From NCBI GenBank assembly GCA_020629695.1, contig JAHDCV010000034.1, positions 1-38,571 of the forward strand: a stretch of DNA of 38,571 nt, written 5' to 3'. This document shows positions 14,042-21,222 of this stretch, piece by piece. Origin of the DNA: Acidimicrobiales bacterium. GTDB lineage: Bacteria > Actinomycetota > Acidimicrobiia > Acidimicrobiales > SZUA-35. The stretch's first letter is position 1. Each line of letters opens with the position of its first letter. The notes under the pieces were generated by a model. It saw only the letters and a program-made list of their open reading frames with translations. It had not been told where the DNA came from and did not search any database. The translations under genes and the position numbers were made by a program.

Positions 14042-15309
14042 GGCTCCGGTTCGGGCGGTCGGCGACGCCGTCGCAACTCCCTCAGGGTGACCAGACCGGC
14101 ACCGCGATTGCTGAGCGCCACGAACGGGGCCTGGTCCTCGATGGCCGGCGCTCGGGCACGGACCAGTCGATAGAGCAGGTACACCACGACCGCGGCATGG
14201 ATCACCCAGAGCGTGACGAAGAATCCCGCAGGCGAGGTCAGCTGCATCAAGACACCTGCCACCAGTGGGCCGAAGATCGCGCCTGCTCCGTTCACGACGA
14301 TCAGGAGTGCGGCACCGCCGACCCGGACGTCGTCGTCCAGCCAGTCGTTCGTGTAGGCGATCGCGAGCGAGTACATCGGGACGCCGAGGCCACCGAGCAG
14401 GAACATGGCGACCGTCAGACGGAGTCCGGTCGGCTCCGCCACCGAGAGCATCAGGCTCAGCGCCCCCGCCGCGGCCGAGACCCCGATCATCACGGAGCGC
14501 CTCGGCAGGCGATCCGACAAGGCTCCGATCGGATACTGCAGCAAGCTCGCGCCGAGGGTGGTCGCCGCGACGAAGGCACCGATCGCGCCGATCGACAGGC
14601 CGCGTTCGGCGGCATAGGTGGGTCCGAGTCCACGCAACGCCCCGACCGACACCCCGGTGAGGAAGATCACGACCACACCCGTCGGCACGATCGACCAGAG
14701 ACGCCCGAGCGACAGCGGCTCCGGCACCCGCACGACCGGTGCCGACCCCTCCGACAGCGCCATCGGCACGAGCGACATCGACACCATGACCGAGGCCACC
14801 ATGAACAGCGACGCGCCACTCGTCGACCCGAACCCGAGCACCACCTGCGAGCAGGCGACGGCCCCCATGGTGACGATCATGTACATCGACAGGGCCCGGC
14901 CCCGCGTCTCGTTGGAGGCCTGGTCGTTCAGCCAGCTCTCGATCACGACATAGAGGCCGGCGAGGCAGAACCCGGTGAGGAGCCGCATCGCGAACCAGGC
15001 CACCGGATGGACGAGCATCGCATAGACGAGCGCGGCGCTCGAGGCCGTGGAGGCGAGCGCTGCGAACACCCGGATGTGGCCGACCCGTCCGAGCGCACGG
15101 ACGGTGAACCGTGACCCGAAGATGAACCCGACGTAGTACGAGGTCATGATCAGGCCGATCACGGCGGTGTCGAACCCCTCCTCGGTCCCCCGGACACCGA
15201 GCAGCGTGCCCTGCAGGCCATGGCCGAGGCCGAGCAGGCCCGCGGCGGCGAACACCGCCCAACTGACCCGGAGGCCGGCACGGGTCGCGTTCGGAGCGAT
15301 CGAGGTCAT
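14038..15309 (-). CDS. MFS transporter (YcaD-like)
   Basis: This 423-aa major facilitator protein has twelve predicted helices. Conserved features are the loop after helix 2 (GSRFTVRALGRVGHIRVFA), AGLYVVIESWLND in helices 4-5 as in YcaD-type members, and a cytoplasmic Arg-rich C-terminus. The substrate is unknown. A 36-aa membrane peptide gene lies 26 bp upstream on the same strand. Confidence 0.9.
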   Translation of the reverse strand: MTSIAPNATRAGLRVSWAVFAAAGLLGLGHGLQGTLLGVRGTEEGFDTAVIGLIMTSYYVGFIFGSRFTVRALGRVGHIRVFAALASTASSAALVYAMLVHPVAWFAMRLLTGFCLAGLYVVIESWLNDQASNETRGRALSMYMIVTMGAVACSQVVLGFGSTSGASLFMVASVMVSMSLVPMALSEGSAPVVRVPEPLSLGRLWSIVPTGVVVIFLTGVSVGALRGLGPTYAAERGLSIGAIGAFVAATTLGASLLQYPIGALSDRLPRRSVMIGVSAAAGALSLMLSVAEPTGLRLTVAMFLLGGLGVPMYSLAIAYTNDWLDDDVRVGGAALLIVVNGAGAIFGPLVAGVLMQLTSPAGFFVTLWVIHAAVVVYLLYRLVRARAPAIEDQAPFVALSNRGAGLVTLRELRRRRRPPEPEP

Positions 15310-15335
15310 GCGGTCTCGACGTCAGATCGACGCGG

Positions 15336-15446
15336 TCAACGGACGAACGCGATGAACGCGAGCCAGCCGGCCAGCACCAGCACGAGCAGCACCTTGTGTT
15401 GCCATCGCAGCGGCTGTGGCCGAATGCGTGGAGGAGACTCGGGCAT
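15336..15446 (-). CDS. Small single-helix membrane peptide, 36 aa
   Basis: From ATG 15446 to TGA 15338-15336 the frame reads a Pro/Arg-rich start (MPESPPRIRPQPLRWQHK), then one hydrophobic helix (VLLVLVLAGWLAFIAFV) and a final Arg. Positive residues before the helix predict an inside N-terminus. GGAGG lies about 15 nt upstream. Codons are GC-rich at position three in the helix. It is 26 bp before the MFS start and probably co-transcribed, so it may be a small accessory of the transporter. No family is recognised. Confidence 0.55.
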   Translation of the reverse strand: MPESPPRIRPQPLRWQHKVLLVLVLAGWLAFIAFVR

Positions 15447-15536
15447 GATCGAACGCTAGCTCCTCCGGGCAGTGCGCTCCCGTCGAACGACAGCTCCGGA
15501 TTGACCTCGGCCGGGGCGCGCCACGAGAGTGTCGCC

Positions 15537-16001
15537 ATGACCGATGTCGACCATCCCGCGTCCGGACCGATCGTCGAGTGCCTCGCCCGTTGGCATGAAC
15601 ATCTCCGCGGCCGGCTCGACGGCGGTCTGGACGCCGTGCTGCATCCCGACGTGGTCTTCCTCTCACCCGTCGTCTTCACTCCCCAGGAGGGACGGGAGAT
15701 CACGAAGGCGTACCTCTCCGCCGCCGGCGGCACCCTCGGTGGCGACGACGAGGGCGAGGTGGGCGACGGTGCGCCGGAGGGCGGCGGCTTCCGCTACACG
15801 AAACAGATCGCCCAGGGTCACCACGCGATGCTCGAGTTCGAGACCACGGTCGAGGGCAAGTACGTCAACGGCGTCGACATCCTGACCTGCGACGACGACG
15901 GGATGATCACCGAGTTCAAGGTCCTCATCCGACCGCTCCAGGCGGTCAACGCCGTGCACATGCAGATGAAGGCGATGCTCGAACGCATGGCTTCGGACTG
16001 A
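15537..16001 (+). CDS. NTF2/SnoaL-like protein
   Basis: This 154-aa protein has a cone-fold (NTF2-like) pattern: an N-terminal helix (IVECLARWHEHLRG), ALHPDVVFLSPVVFTP-like strand region (here LDAVLHPDVVFLSPVVF), a helix with EGREITKAYLSAAG, then long strands ending with VNGVDILTCDDDGMITEFKVLIRPLQ. This ending is typical of SnoaL-like polyketide cyclase/isomerase relatives. It may bind a small hydrophobic ligand or catalyse a simple isomerisation or hydrolysis. ATG 15537 is chosen because sequence before it is not family-like. It converges with the amidase gene. Confidence 0.8.
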   Translation: MTDVDHPASGPIVECLARWHEHLRGRLDGGLDAVLHPDVVFLSPVVFTPQEGREITKAYLSAAGGTLGGDDEGEVGDGAPEGGGFRYTKQIAQGHHAMLEFETTVEGKYVNGVDILTCDDDGMITEFKVLIRPLQAVNAVHMQMKAMLERMASD

Positions 16002-16010
16002 TCGGTCGGC

Positions 16011-17447
16011 TCAGCCCGTCACGAGCGAAGGCCAGCCGACCGGGCCGCTCGTCTGCTCGACCGTCCGGGCCACCGCCAGACAGGTCGGATCGGCGTCGAA
16101 CCGACCGAGCACCTGGAGACCGACCGGCAGTCCGGCCGCGGTCCGACCCACGGGCACCGACGTGGCGGGCAGGTAGGTGCCGTTGGCCAGCCCGGCCCAG
16201 AACCACTGCGGCAGGATCGAGATCTCGCCGCCCTGACTCAGCTCGATGCGCTGGTCGTCGAATGCCCGCACGGTGTCGTGGGGTGGCGCCGGGCTGTCGC
16301 TGACCGGCGTGAGCACCGCGTCGACGCCCACACCACCGAGGTCCGCGAAGACGTCGTCCCACGCCCATCGCAGCCGCTGCTGTTCGTGTTTGTACTCGAG
16401 CCACTCCAGATGCGTCAGCCGACGGGCGTGCCCGATGATCGCCTCGGTGTCCCGAGCGCCGTCCCGGAACCGGACGTCCTGCTCTCCGTCGTCGACCTGA
16501 GGTCCGTCGAGTTCGCAGGTCGCCGCAGCGTCGAGCACCCGGTAGAGCAGGTGGGCCCGGTCCAGGTCGATCGGGAGCGGCACGTCGACAACGGTCGCAC
16601 CGGCCTCGACGAGACGACCGACCGCATCGCCGAGCAGCCCGAGCATCTCGGCGTCGAGTGGGCCACCGCCGTGATCGGTCAGGACGGCGACCCGCCAGTC
16701 GCGACGACCGGACTCGACCGGGCGGCCGCGACGGTCGGCCAACTCGAACATCAGGGCGACGTCGTCGACCGTGCGGGCCATCGGGCCGACCACGTTGAGA
16801 TCGACGAGACTGTCCTGCCCCGGATAGCGATGACCGTCGGCGGGGAAGAAGCCGAAGCTGGGCTTGTGTCCCACCACACCGCAGTAGTGCGCGGGGAATC
16901 GGATCGACCCACCGATGTCGCTGCCGACCTCGAGTGCGGTCATGCCCGTGACGAGTGCCGCCGCCGACCCACCCGACGACCCGCCGGCCGAGCGGTCGAG
17001 GTCCCAGGGATTGCGGGTGAGGCCATGCAGTTCGTTGTGTGCCTGCCACTCGTGCAGGCGGTAGGGCACGTTCGTCTTGCCCCACAACACCGCGCCGGCG
17101 TCGAGCAGGCGTTGCACGATGGCCGCGTTCCGTCGGGGACGGTTGCCGCTCGCCGCGGGATCACCCCACGTCGTCGGGGTCCCGACCCAGTCCAGCGCCT
17201 CCTTGACGGTCACCGGAAGACCGTGCAGCGGACCGATCGGTCGACCGGTGGAGGCAAAGCCCGTGTCGAGCTCACCGGCACGACGACGGGCCTCGTCGAT
17301 GCGCTGGACCACGACGGCATTCACCCGCTCGTGATGGGCCTCGAACTGGGCGAGTGCCGCGTCGAGCACTTCCACGGCCGACACCTCACCGGCCGCGACG
17401 AGGTCGCGCTGTTCGACCGCGGTGCGCAGCGCCAGCGACCCGCTCAC
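16011..17447 (-). CDS. Amidase signature enzyme
   Basis: This 478-aa hydrolase of the amidase signature family has the catalytic triad visible as Lys82 (TVKEALD), cis-Ser158 (GGSSGGSAAAL) and nucleophile Ser181 (GSDIGGSIRFPA). Length and the C-terminal GLPVGLQVLG match the family, which includes GatA and many acylamidases. No GatB/GatC partners are nearby, so a stand-alone amidase is more likely than the tRNA amidotransferase. GTG 17447 overlaps the FolP2 stop by 4 nt (GTGA), indicating translational coupling. Confidence 0.92.
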   Translation of the reverse strand: MSGSLALRTAVEQRDLVAAGEVSAVEVLDAALAQFEAHHERVNAVVVQRIDEARRRAGELDTGFASTGRPIGPLHGLPVTVKEALDWVGTPTTWGDPAASGNRPRRNAAIVQRLLDAGAVLWGKTNVPYRLHEWQAHNELHGLTRNPWDLDRSAGGSSGGSAAALVTGMTALEVGSDIGGSIRFPAHYCGVVGHKPSFGFFPADGHRYPGQDSLVDLNVVGPMARTVDDVALMFELADRRGRPVESGRRDWRVAVLTDHGGGPLDAEMLGLLGDAVGRLVEAGATVVDVPLPIDLDRAHLLYRVLDAAATCELDGPQVDDGEQDVRFRDGARDTEAIIGHARRLTHLEWLEYKHEQQRLRWAWDDVFADLGGVGVDAVLTPVSDSPAPPHDTVRAFDDQRIELSQGGEISILPQWFWAGLANGTYLPATSVPVGRTAAGLPVGLQVLGRFDADPTCLAVARTVEQTSGPVGWPSLVTG

Positions 17448-18289
17448 ACCGCCACCTCGGATTCGACCTCGAGCAGGCGGGCGGCGATGTGGGCCGATCG
17501 CCGTGCGGCGACCACGTCGTGGGCCCGCAGCACCCGGCAACCCCGCACGATCCCGAGCACATGACAGGCCGTCGTGCCGGCCCAGATCTCGTGTCGCTCG
17601 GCGTCGAGGGTCTCGAAGAGGAAGCGCTTGTTCGACGCCGAAAGCAGCAGCGCATATCCGAGACGGGACAGCCGATCACTCGCCTCCAACAGCTCGAGGG
17701 ACTGGTGACGGATCTTGCCGAGATCCATGCCGGCATCGACGATGATCCGCTCGGCCGGGATGCCCGCATCCATCGCCTGGGCGGCACGGCCGCGGAGGAA
17801 TGCCTCGACTTCACCGACGAGGTCGACGTAGTGCGGATCCGGATCCGCGACCCTCGGCGCCAGCCGGATGTGGGTCGCGATGACCGACGCCCCGGCAGCC
17901 GAAGCGACGGGCAGGTACTCGGGATCGGCGAAACCGGAGATGTCGTTGCCGACCACGGCACCCGCGTCCAGGCACTGCCGCAGCACCTCGGCCGACCAGG
18001 TGTCGATCGAGATGGGAAGATCGAATCGCTCGTGCAACGCCGTCACGGCGGGCACGACCCGCTCGAGCTCCTCCTCGAGGTCGACCTCGTCGCCCGGCCC
18101 GGCCTTCACACCGCCGACATCGAGGAAGTCGGCGCCGTCGGCGACCAGCTGCTCGGCCTTCCGGAGGAACTGGTCGAAGCCCCAGTACTCACCCGCGTCG
18201 AAGAAGCTGTCCGGCGTCCGATTCAGGATCCCCATCACGAGCGCCCGATGGGTCACGTCGAAGCGATGGGGGCCGAGTGCGAGCTCCAT
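17444..18289 (-). CDS. folP2: Dihydropteroate synthase paralogue, FolP2-type
   Basis: This 281-aa TIM-barrel protein has the pterin-binding family motif MGILNRTPDSFFD (about 19-31), DVGGVKAGPG, ISIDTWSAEV and NDISG. The NRTPDSF and GGVKAGPG variants match actinobacterial FolP2 (such as the Mycobacterium Rv1207 type) rather than canonical FolP, and FolP2 activity in folate synthesis is uncertain. ATG 18289 is the likely start, overlapping the PAP2 gene by 101 nt in another frame; ATG 18237 would reduce the overlap but begins directly at MGILN. It is coupled to the amidase by a GTGA overlap. Confidence 0.85.
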   Translation of the reverse strand: MELALGPHRFDVTHRALVMGILNRTPDSFFDAGEYWGFDQFLRKAEQLVADGADFLDVGGVKAGPGDEVDLEEELERVVPAVTALHERFDLPISIDTWSAEVLRQCLDAGAVVGNDISGFADPEYLPVASAAGASVIATHIRLAPRVADPDPHYVDLVGEVEAFLRGRAAQAMDAGIPAERIIVDAGMDLGKIRHQSLELLEASDRLSRLGYALLLSASNKRFLFETLDAERHEIWAGTTACHVLGIVRGCRVLRAHDVVAARRSAHIAARLLEVESEVAV

Positions 18290-19091
18290 GCCGCCGAACG
18301 TAGCCGGAACGTCCTGCCCACCAGCGCGTGCCGAGACGCTCCAGCACGACCGCCGGAACGAGGAGGGCGACGGCGACGACTCCATCCAACCACCAGTGGT
18401 GCCCGGTCGCCGAGACCACGAAGGCCGTCACGGGGAGATGGGCGAACACGAGCCATCGCCACGGCGAGGACGACAGGCCGACGGCCCCGAATGCCACCAC
18501 CGCCGCCCAGGCCACGTGGAGCGACGGCATGGCGACGAACTGGCCCGAGACACCGGTGCCGACGGGGCCGTACACGTCCATGCCCTGCGCCGCGGCGACG
18601 TCGATGAAGCCGAGTTCGGGCAGGAACCGGGGCGGCGCGACGTGCACGAACCGGATCAGCAGGCTCGCACCGGTCAGGAGTGCCAGACGGTTGCGCCATG
18701 CCCCGTAGCCCGGCCGATGGAACGTGAACGCCCAGATCAGGAACGCGATCATCGCCGGCACGTGCACGCCCGCGTAGTAGGCACTGGAGAGCCAGGCGAG
18801 CGGCTCCCAAGCGAGAATCCAGCGCTGGACGACCATTTCGGACGGAAGGCCGAGCGTCTCCTGGAACTCGACGATCTCCCAGGCTCGCTCGACCGCACGA
18901 TCGCTCTGCGCGAGGGGCAGCTTCTTGGCCACCCTCCACAGGGTGTACAGACCGCACAGGACGGCGAGCTCCCGGGCGAAGGGCAACACGAGTTCGCTCC
19001 CCCGTGTCGGCCGACGGGTCCGGAGCGCGACGACGGCCAGGACGCAGACGACGCCGAGCGCCGCCGAGTGCTGCCAGGTCGGCCACGGCAT
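18189..19091 (-). CDS. PAP2-family membrane phosphatase/phosphotransferase
   Basis: This 300-aa protein has about six membrane helices and the PAP2 signature in order: RFVHVAPPRF, MPSLHVAWA and SATGHHWWLDG (the His and Asp of the catalytic site). It resembles the inositol phosphotransferase/Aur1-like PAP2 branch, acting on lipid phosphates at the membrane. The last approximately 35 residues are Arg-rich and unlike the family, because the frame runs about 100 nt into the folP2 gene before stopping. It is divergent from the 2OG oxygenase gene (75 bp apart). Confidence 0.87.
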   Translation of the reverse strand: MPWPTWQHSAALGVVCVLAVVALRTRRPTRGSELVLPFARELAVLCGLYTLWRVAKKLPLAQSDRAVERAWEIVEFQETLGLPSEMVVQRWILAWEPLAWLSSAYYAGVHVPAMIAFLIWAFTFHRPGYGAWRNRLALLTGASLLIRFVHVAPPRFLPELGFIDVAAAQGMDVYGPVGTGVSGQFVAMPSLHVAWAAVVAFGAVGLSSSPWRWLVFAHLPVTAFVVSATGHHWWLDGVVAVALLVPAVVLERLGTRWWAGRSGYVRRHGARTRPPSLRRDPSGARDGDPESDAGQLLRRG

Positions 19092-19166
19092 GCCCCGAGG
19101 CTACGCCGCGTTCACGATGCCCTCCGAGCCCGGCGGCGCCGCCGTCGGCTCGCTACCGTCGCCCGG

Positions 19167-19976
19167 GTGGACCGAGCCCAGCCGAACGGAGCAGATCTCG
19201 AGTCCGTGGTCGATGTCGCGCGCCACCGCATCGACGACCCCGTCGTCCGTGCGGCGCATCGAGAACGGCTCGACCACGACGGCGCGCTCGTCCTCGAGGG
19301 GTTCCTCCGACCCGACGTCGTCGAGCGACTGATCGCCGACCACGACGCGGACGAGGCGAACGCCTTCTTTGCGGCCGGGACCCACAACGCCGAGCTGACC
19401 GAGCCCCTGGCGGACCTGCCGGCCGATCATCCGAGGAACCGGCAGATCGTCTCCTCGAAGGGGTTGATCGCCGACGACCAGATCCCCGACGGTTCACCAC
19501 TGCGCACGCTCTACGACAGCACCAGGTTCCGGGCCTACCTCGCATCGGTGCTCGGGATCGGAGCACTCCACCCCTACGCCGACCGATTGAGTTCGATCAA
19601 CGTGCACTTCGCGCCCGCCGGCAGGGAGCTGGGGTGGCATCTCGACAACTCGTCGTTCGCGGTCACGCTGCTCCTCCGGGCGCCCCTCGGTGGCGGGCGA
19701 TTCGAATACGTGCCGGGGATTCGCAACGACAGCGGCGACGGTTCGACGATCGACAGTGAGCTCCTCGGCCGGGTGCTCGACGGCGACCTCCCCCCGCTCC
19801 GGCTCGACTTCGCACCGGGCGCGCTGGTGCTGTTCCGTGGCCGCGAAGCCCTGCATCGTGTCACGCCGACCATCGGAGGCGTCACGCGACTGCTCGTCGT
19901 GCTGGCCTACAACGACGCCCCGGGCATCGCCCTGTCGCCATCGGCGCTCGCGACCTTCTACGGCCGCGAGCCCTGA
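19167..19976 (+). CDS. 2-oxoglutarate/Fe(II)-dependent oxygenase, PhyH-like
   Basis: This protein of about 269 aa has a double-stranded beta-helix with the iron triad His158-x-Asp160 (GWHLDNSSF) and His230 (ALHRVTP), and the 2OG-binding Arg241 (GVTRLLVVLAY). Because the Asp of HxD is present it should be a hydroxylase-type enzyme; related 2OG halogenases replace it with Gly or Ala. Start GTG 19167 is uncertain, with GTG 19206 also possible, and neither has a clear ribosome site. It lies 36 nt before the metallopeptidase gene on the same strand. The substrate is unknown. Confidence 0.82.
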   Translation: MDRAQPNGADLESVVDVARHRIDDPVVRAAHRERLDHDGALVLEGFLRPDVVERLIADHDADEANAFFAAGTHNAELTEPLADLPADHPRNRQIVSSKGLIADDQIPDGSPLRTLYDSTRFRAYLASVLGIGALHPYADRLSSINVHFAPAGRELGWHLDNSSFAVTLLLRAPLGGGRFEYVPGIRNDSGDGSTIDSELLGRVLDGDLPPLRLDFAPGALVLFRGREALHRVTPTIGGVTRLLVVLAYNDAPGIALSPSALATFYGREP

Positions 19977-19986
19977 GCCGGCTCAC

Positions 19987-20002
19987 CGACCCGAGAGGGT
20001 CG
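19987..20002 (+). promoter_or_regulatory. GNRA-capped hairpin before the metallopeptidase gene
   Basis: CGACCC-GAGA-GGGTCG folds into a 6-bp stem with a GNRA-type tetraloop. It is preceded by the 12-bp palindrome TGAGCCGGCTCA (19974-19985), which includes the oxygenase stop codon, and ends 10 nt before ATG 20013. It could slow or end transcription, or cover the start region of the next gene. No T-tract follows. Confidence 0.35.
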
Positions 20003-20012
20003 ACTGACTACG

Positions 20013-21215
20013 ATGCGCGCCGTGGAGGACGAGGCGCAGCGATCCGACGACGCACTGACGACCCCGGACGCCCCCCGCTACCACCGACATCTCGCCGCGC
20101 ACCTGCGGGCACTCGAGCCCGAGCTCTGGGCGTGGTTCGATGATGTTCGCCTGGCGGATCGCCGCGACGACGACGCCGAAGTCGAACTGCTGAAGACCAC
20201 CTACCGCCTGGACGGCGGGGTGCACGACGAGCTCACCGGCCACGGCACGCTCATCGCCGGTCGACTCGGGCTCTCCGAACCCGTGGTGCTGTACCAACAA
20301 CTCCACGACGAGGAGCGCAACGCCCGGGTCTTCCGTCTGAACGGCCGCATCCACGTCGTGTTCGTCGGCGACCTGCTCGACCTGTTCGAACCAGCCGAGC
20401 AGCGGGTCGTGCTCGCGCACGAGCTCGCCCACATCGCGCTCTGGGGCCTCGCGGAAGGCGAGTTCGCGACCCTCGACCACCTCGTCCACCGGCTCGCGCT
20501 CGAGGCGCCGACGAACGCCGCCCTCACCGAGTCGGCGCGCAGACTGCGGCTCCGCACCGAGGTCTGGGCCGACGCCGTCGCCGTCTCGGTGCTCGGGGAT
20601 CCACGTCCGGTGATCTCGACCATCGTGAAGACGGTCACCGGCCTCCGGAACGTCGATCCCGATGCCTACCTCAAGCAGGCCCGCCAGATCCTCGAACGGG
20701 ATCCGGGGTCGTCCCGCCAACTCACCCATCCGGAGCTGCACATCCGGGTCGCCTGTCTCGCCGCCGCCGATCTCGATCACGTCGAGGACCTCGTCGACGA
20801 GCTCATCGGCGGTCCCGACGACCTCGACCGCATCGATCTGTTGGGGCAGGTCCGACTCCTCGCCCTGGTTCGGCGTGTCCTCGCCGGCGCGCACCCGCTG
20901 CTCCCGTCCGACGACGCCATCGACGCGCACGTCCGGCATCTGGCGTCGGTGACCGAACTCGGCCGTGTGCGACCGATCGACGACGCCGAACTCGTGACCG
21001 TCACGCCGTCGATCCGGCATCTCGCAGCCGCGCAGCTGGTCGACCTGGCCTTCGTGCCCCGCGAGGGTGACGGGCTCGGCGAGCTCCGGGTGTTGTCCCA
21101 CGAGGCCGAGCGGATCGGGGTCGCCGCCGAGTTCGACAAGATCGTCGCCAAGGCAAGCGACCGCACGGTCGCCCAGGCACGCCGCCTCCGGACCGACGGC
21201 GGTGATCCGTCGTGA
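20013..21215 (+). CDS. M48-like zinc metallopeptidase
   Basis: This 400-aa protein contains the zinc motif His136-Glu137-x2-His140 (VLAHELAHIALWG) and a downstream third ligand Glu183 in RTEVWADAVAV, the ExxAD pattern of gluzincins such as M48. HPELHIRVACL at about residue 235-250 matches the HPSLxxRIxxL segment of M48 enzymes. Unlike HtpX or Ste24 it has no membrane helices, so it should be cytoplasmic. It is followed 7 nt later by the giant helicase gene and is almost certainly co-transcribed with it. Whether it cleaves the helicase, a phage protein or another target is unknown. Confidence 0.78.
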   Translation: MRAVEDEAQRSDDALTTPDAPRYHRHLAAHLRALEPELWAWFDDVRLADRRDDDAEVELLKTTYRLDGGVHDELTGHGTLIAGRLGLSEPVVLYQQLHDEERNARVFRLNGRIHVVFVGDLLDLFEPAEQRVVLAHELAHIALWGLAEGEFATLDHLVHRLALEAPTNAALTESARRLRLRTEVWADAVAVSVLGDPRPVISTIVKTVTGLRNVDPDAYLKQARQILERDPGSSRQLTHPELHIRVACLAAADLDHVEDLVDELIGGPDDLDRIDLLGQVRLLALVRRVLAGAHPLLPSDDAIDAHVRHLASVTELGRVRPIDDAELVTVTPSIRHLAAAQLVDLAFVPREGDGLGELRVLSHEAERIGVAAEFDKIVAKASDRTVAQARRLRTDGGDPS

Positions 21216-21222
21216 GCCGACC

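Noticed and set aside
14925-14940. TCGTTCAG-like sequence inside the MFS gene
   Set aside because: It is coding sequence with only a half-site match.
13282-15114. 610-codon open frame on the plus strand
   Set aside because: It is antisense to two clear transporter genes; the His/Arg/Asp-rich product matches no family.
16011-17447. GatA subunit of the tRNA amidotransferase
   Set aside because: No gatB/gatC neighbours and a context of FolP2 and PAP2; a stand-alone amidase is more likely.
19167-19976. 2OG-dependent halogenase
   Set aside because: The iron-binding Asp of HxD is present (Asp160); halogenases have Gly or Ala there.
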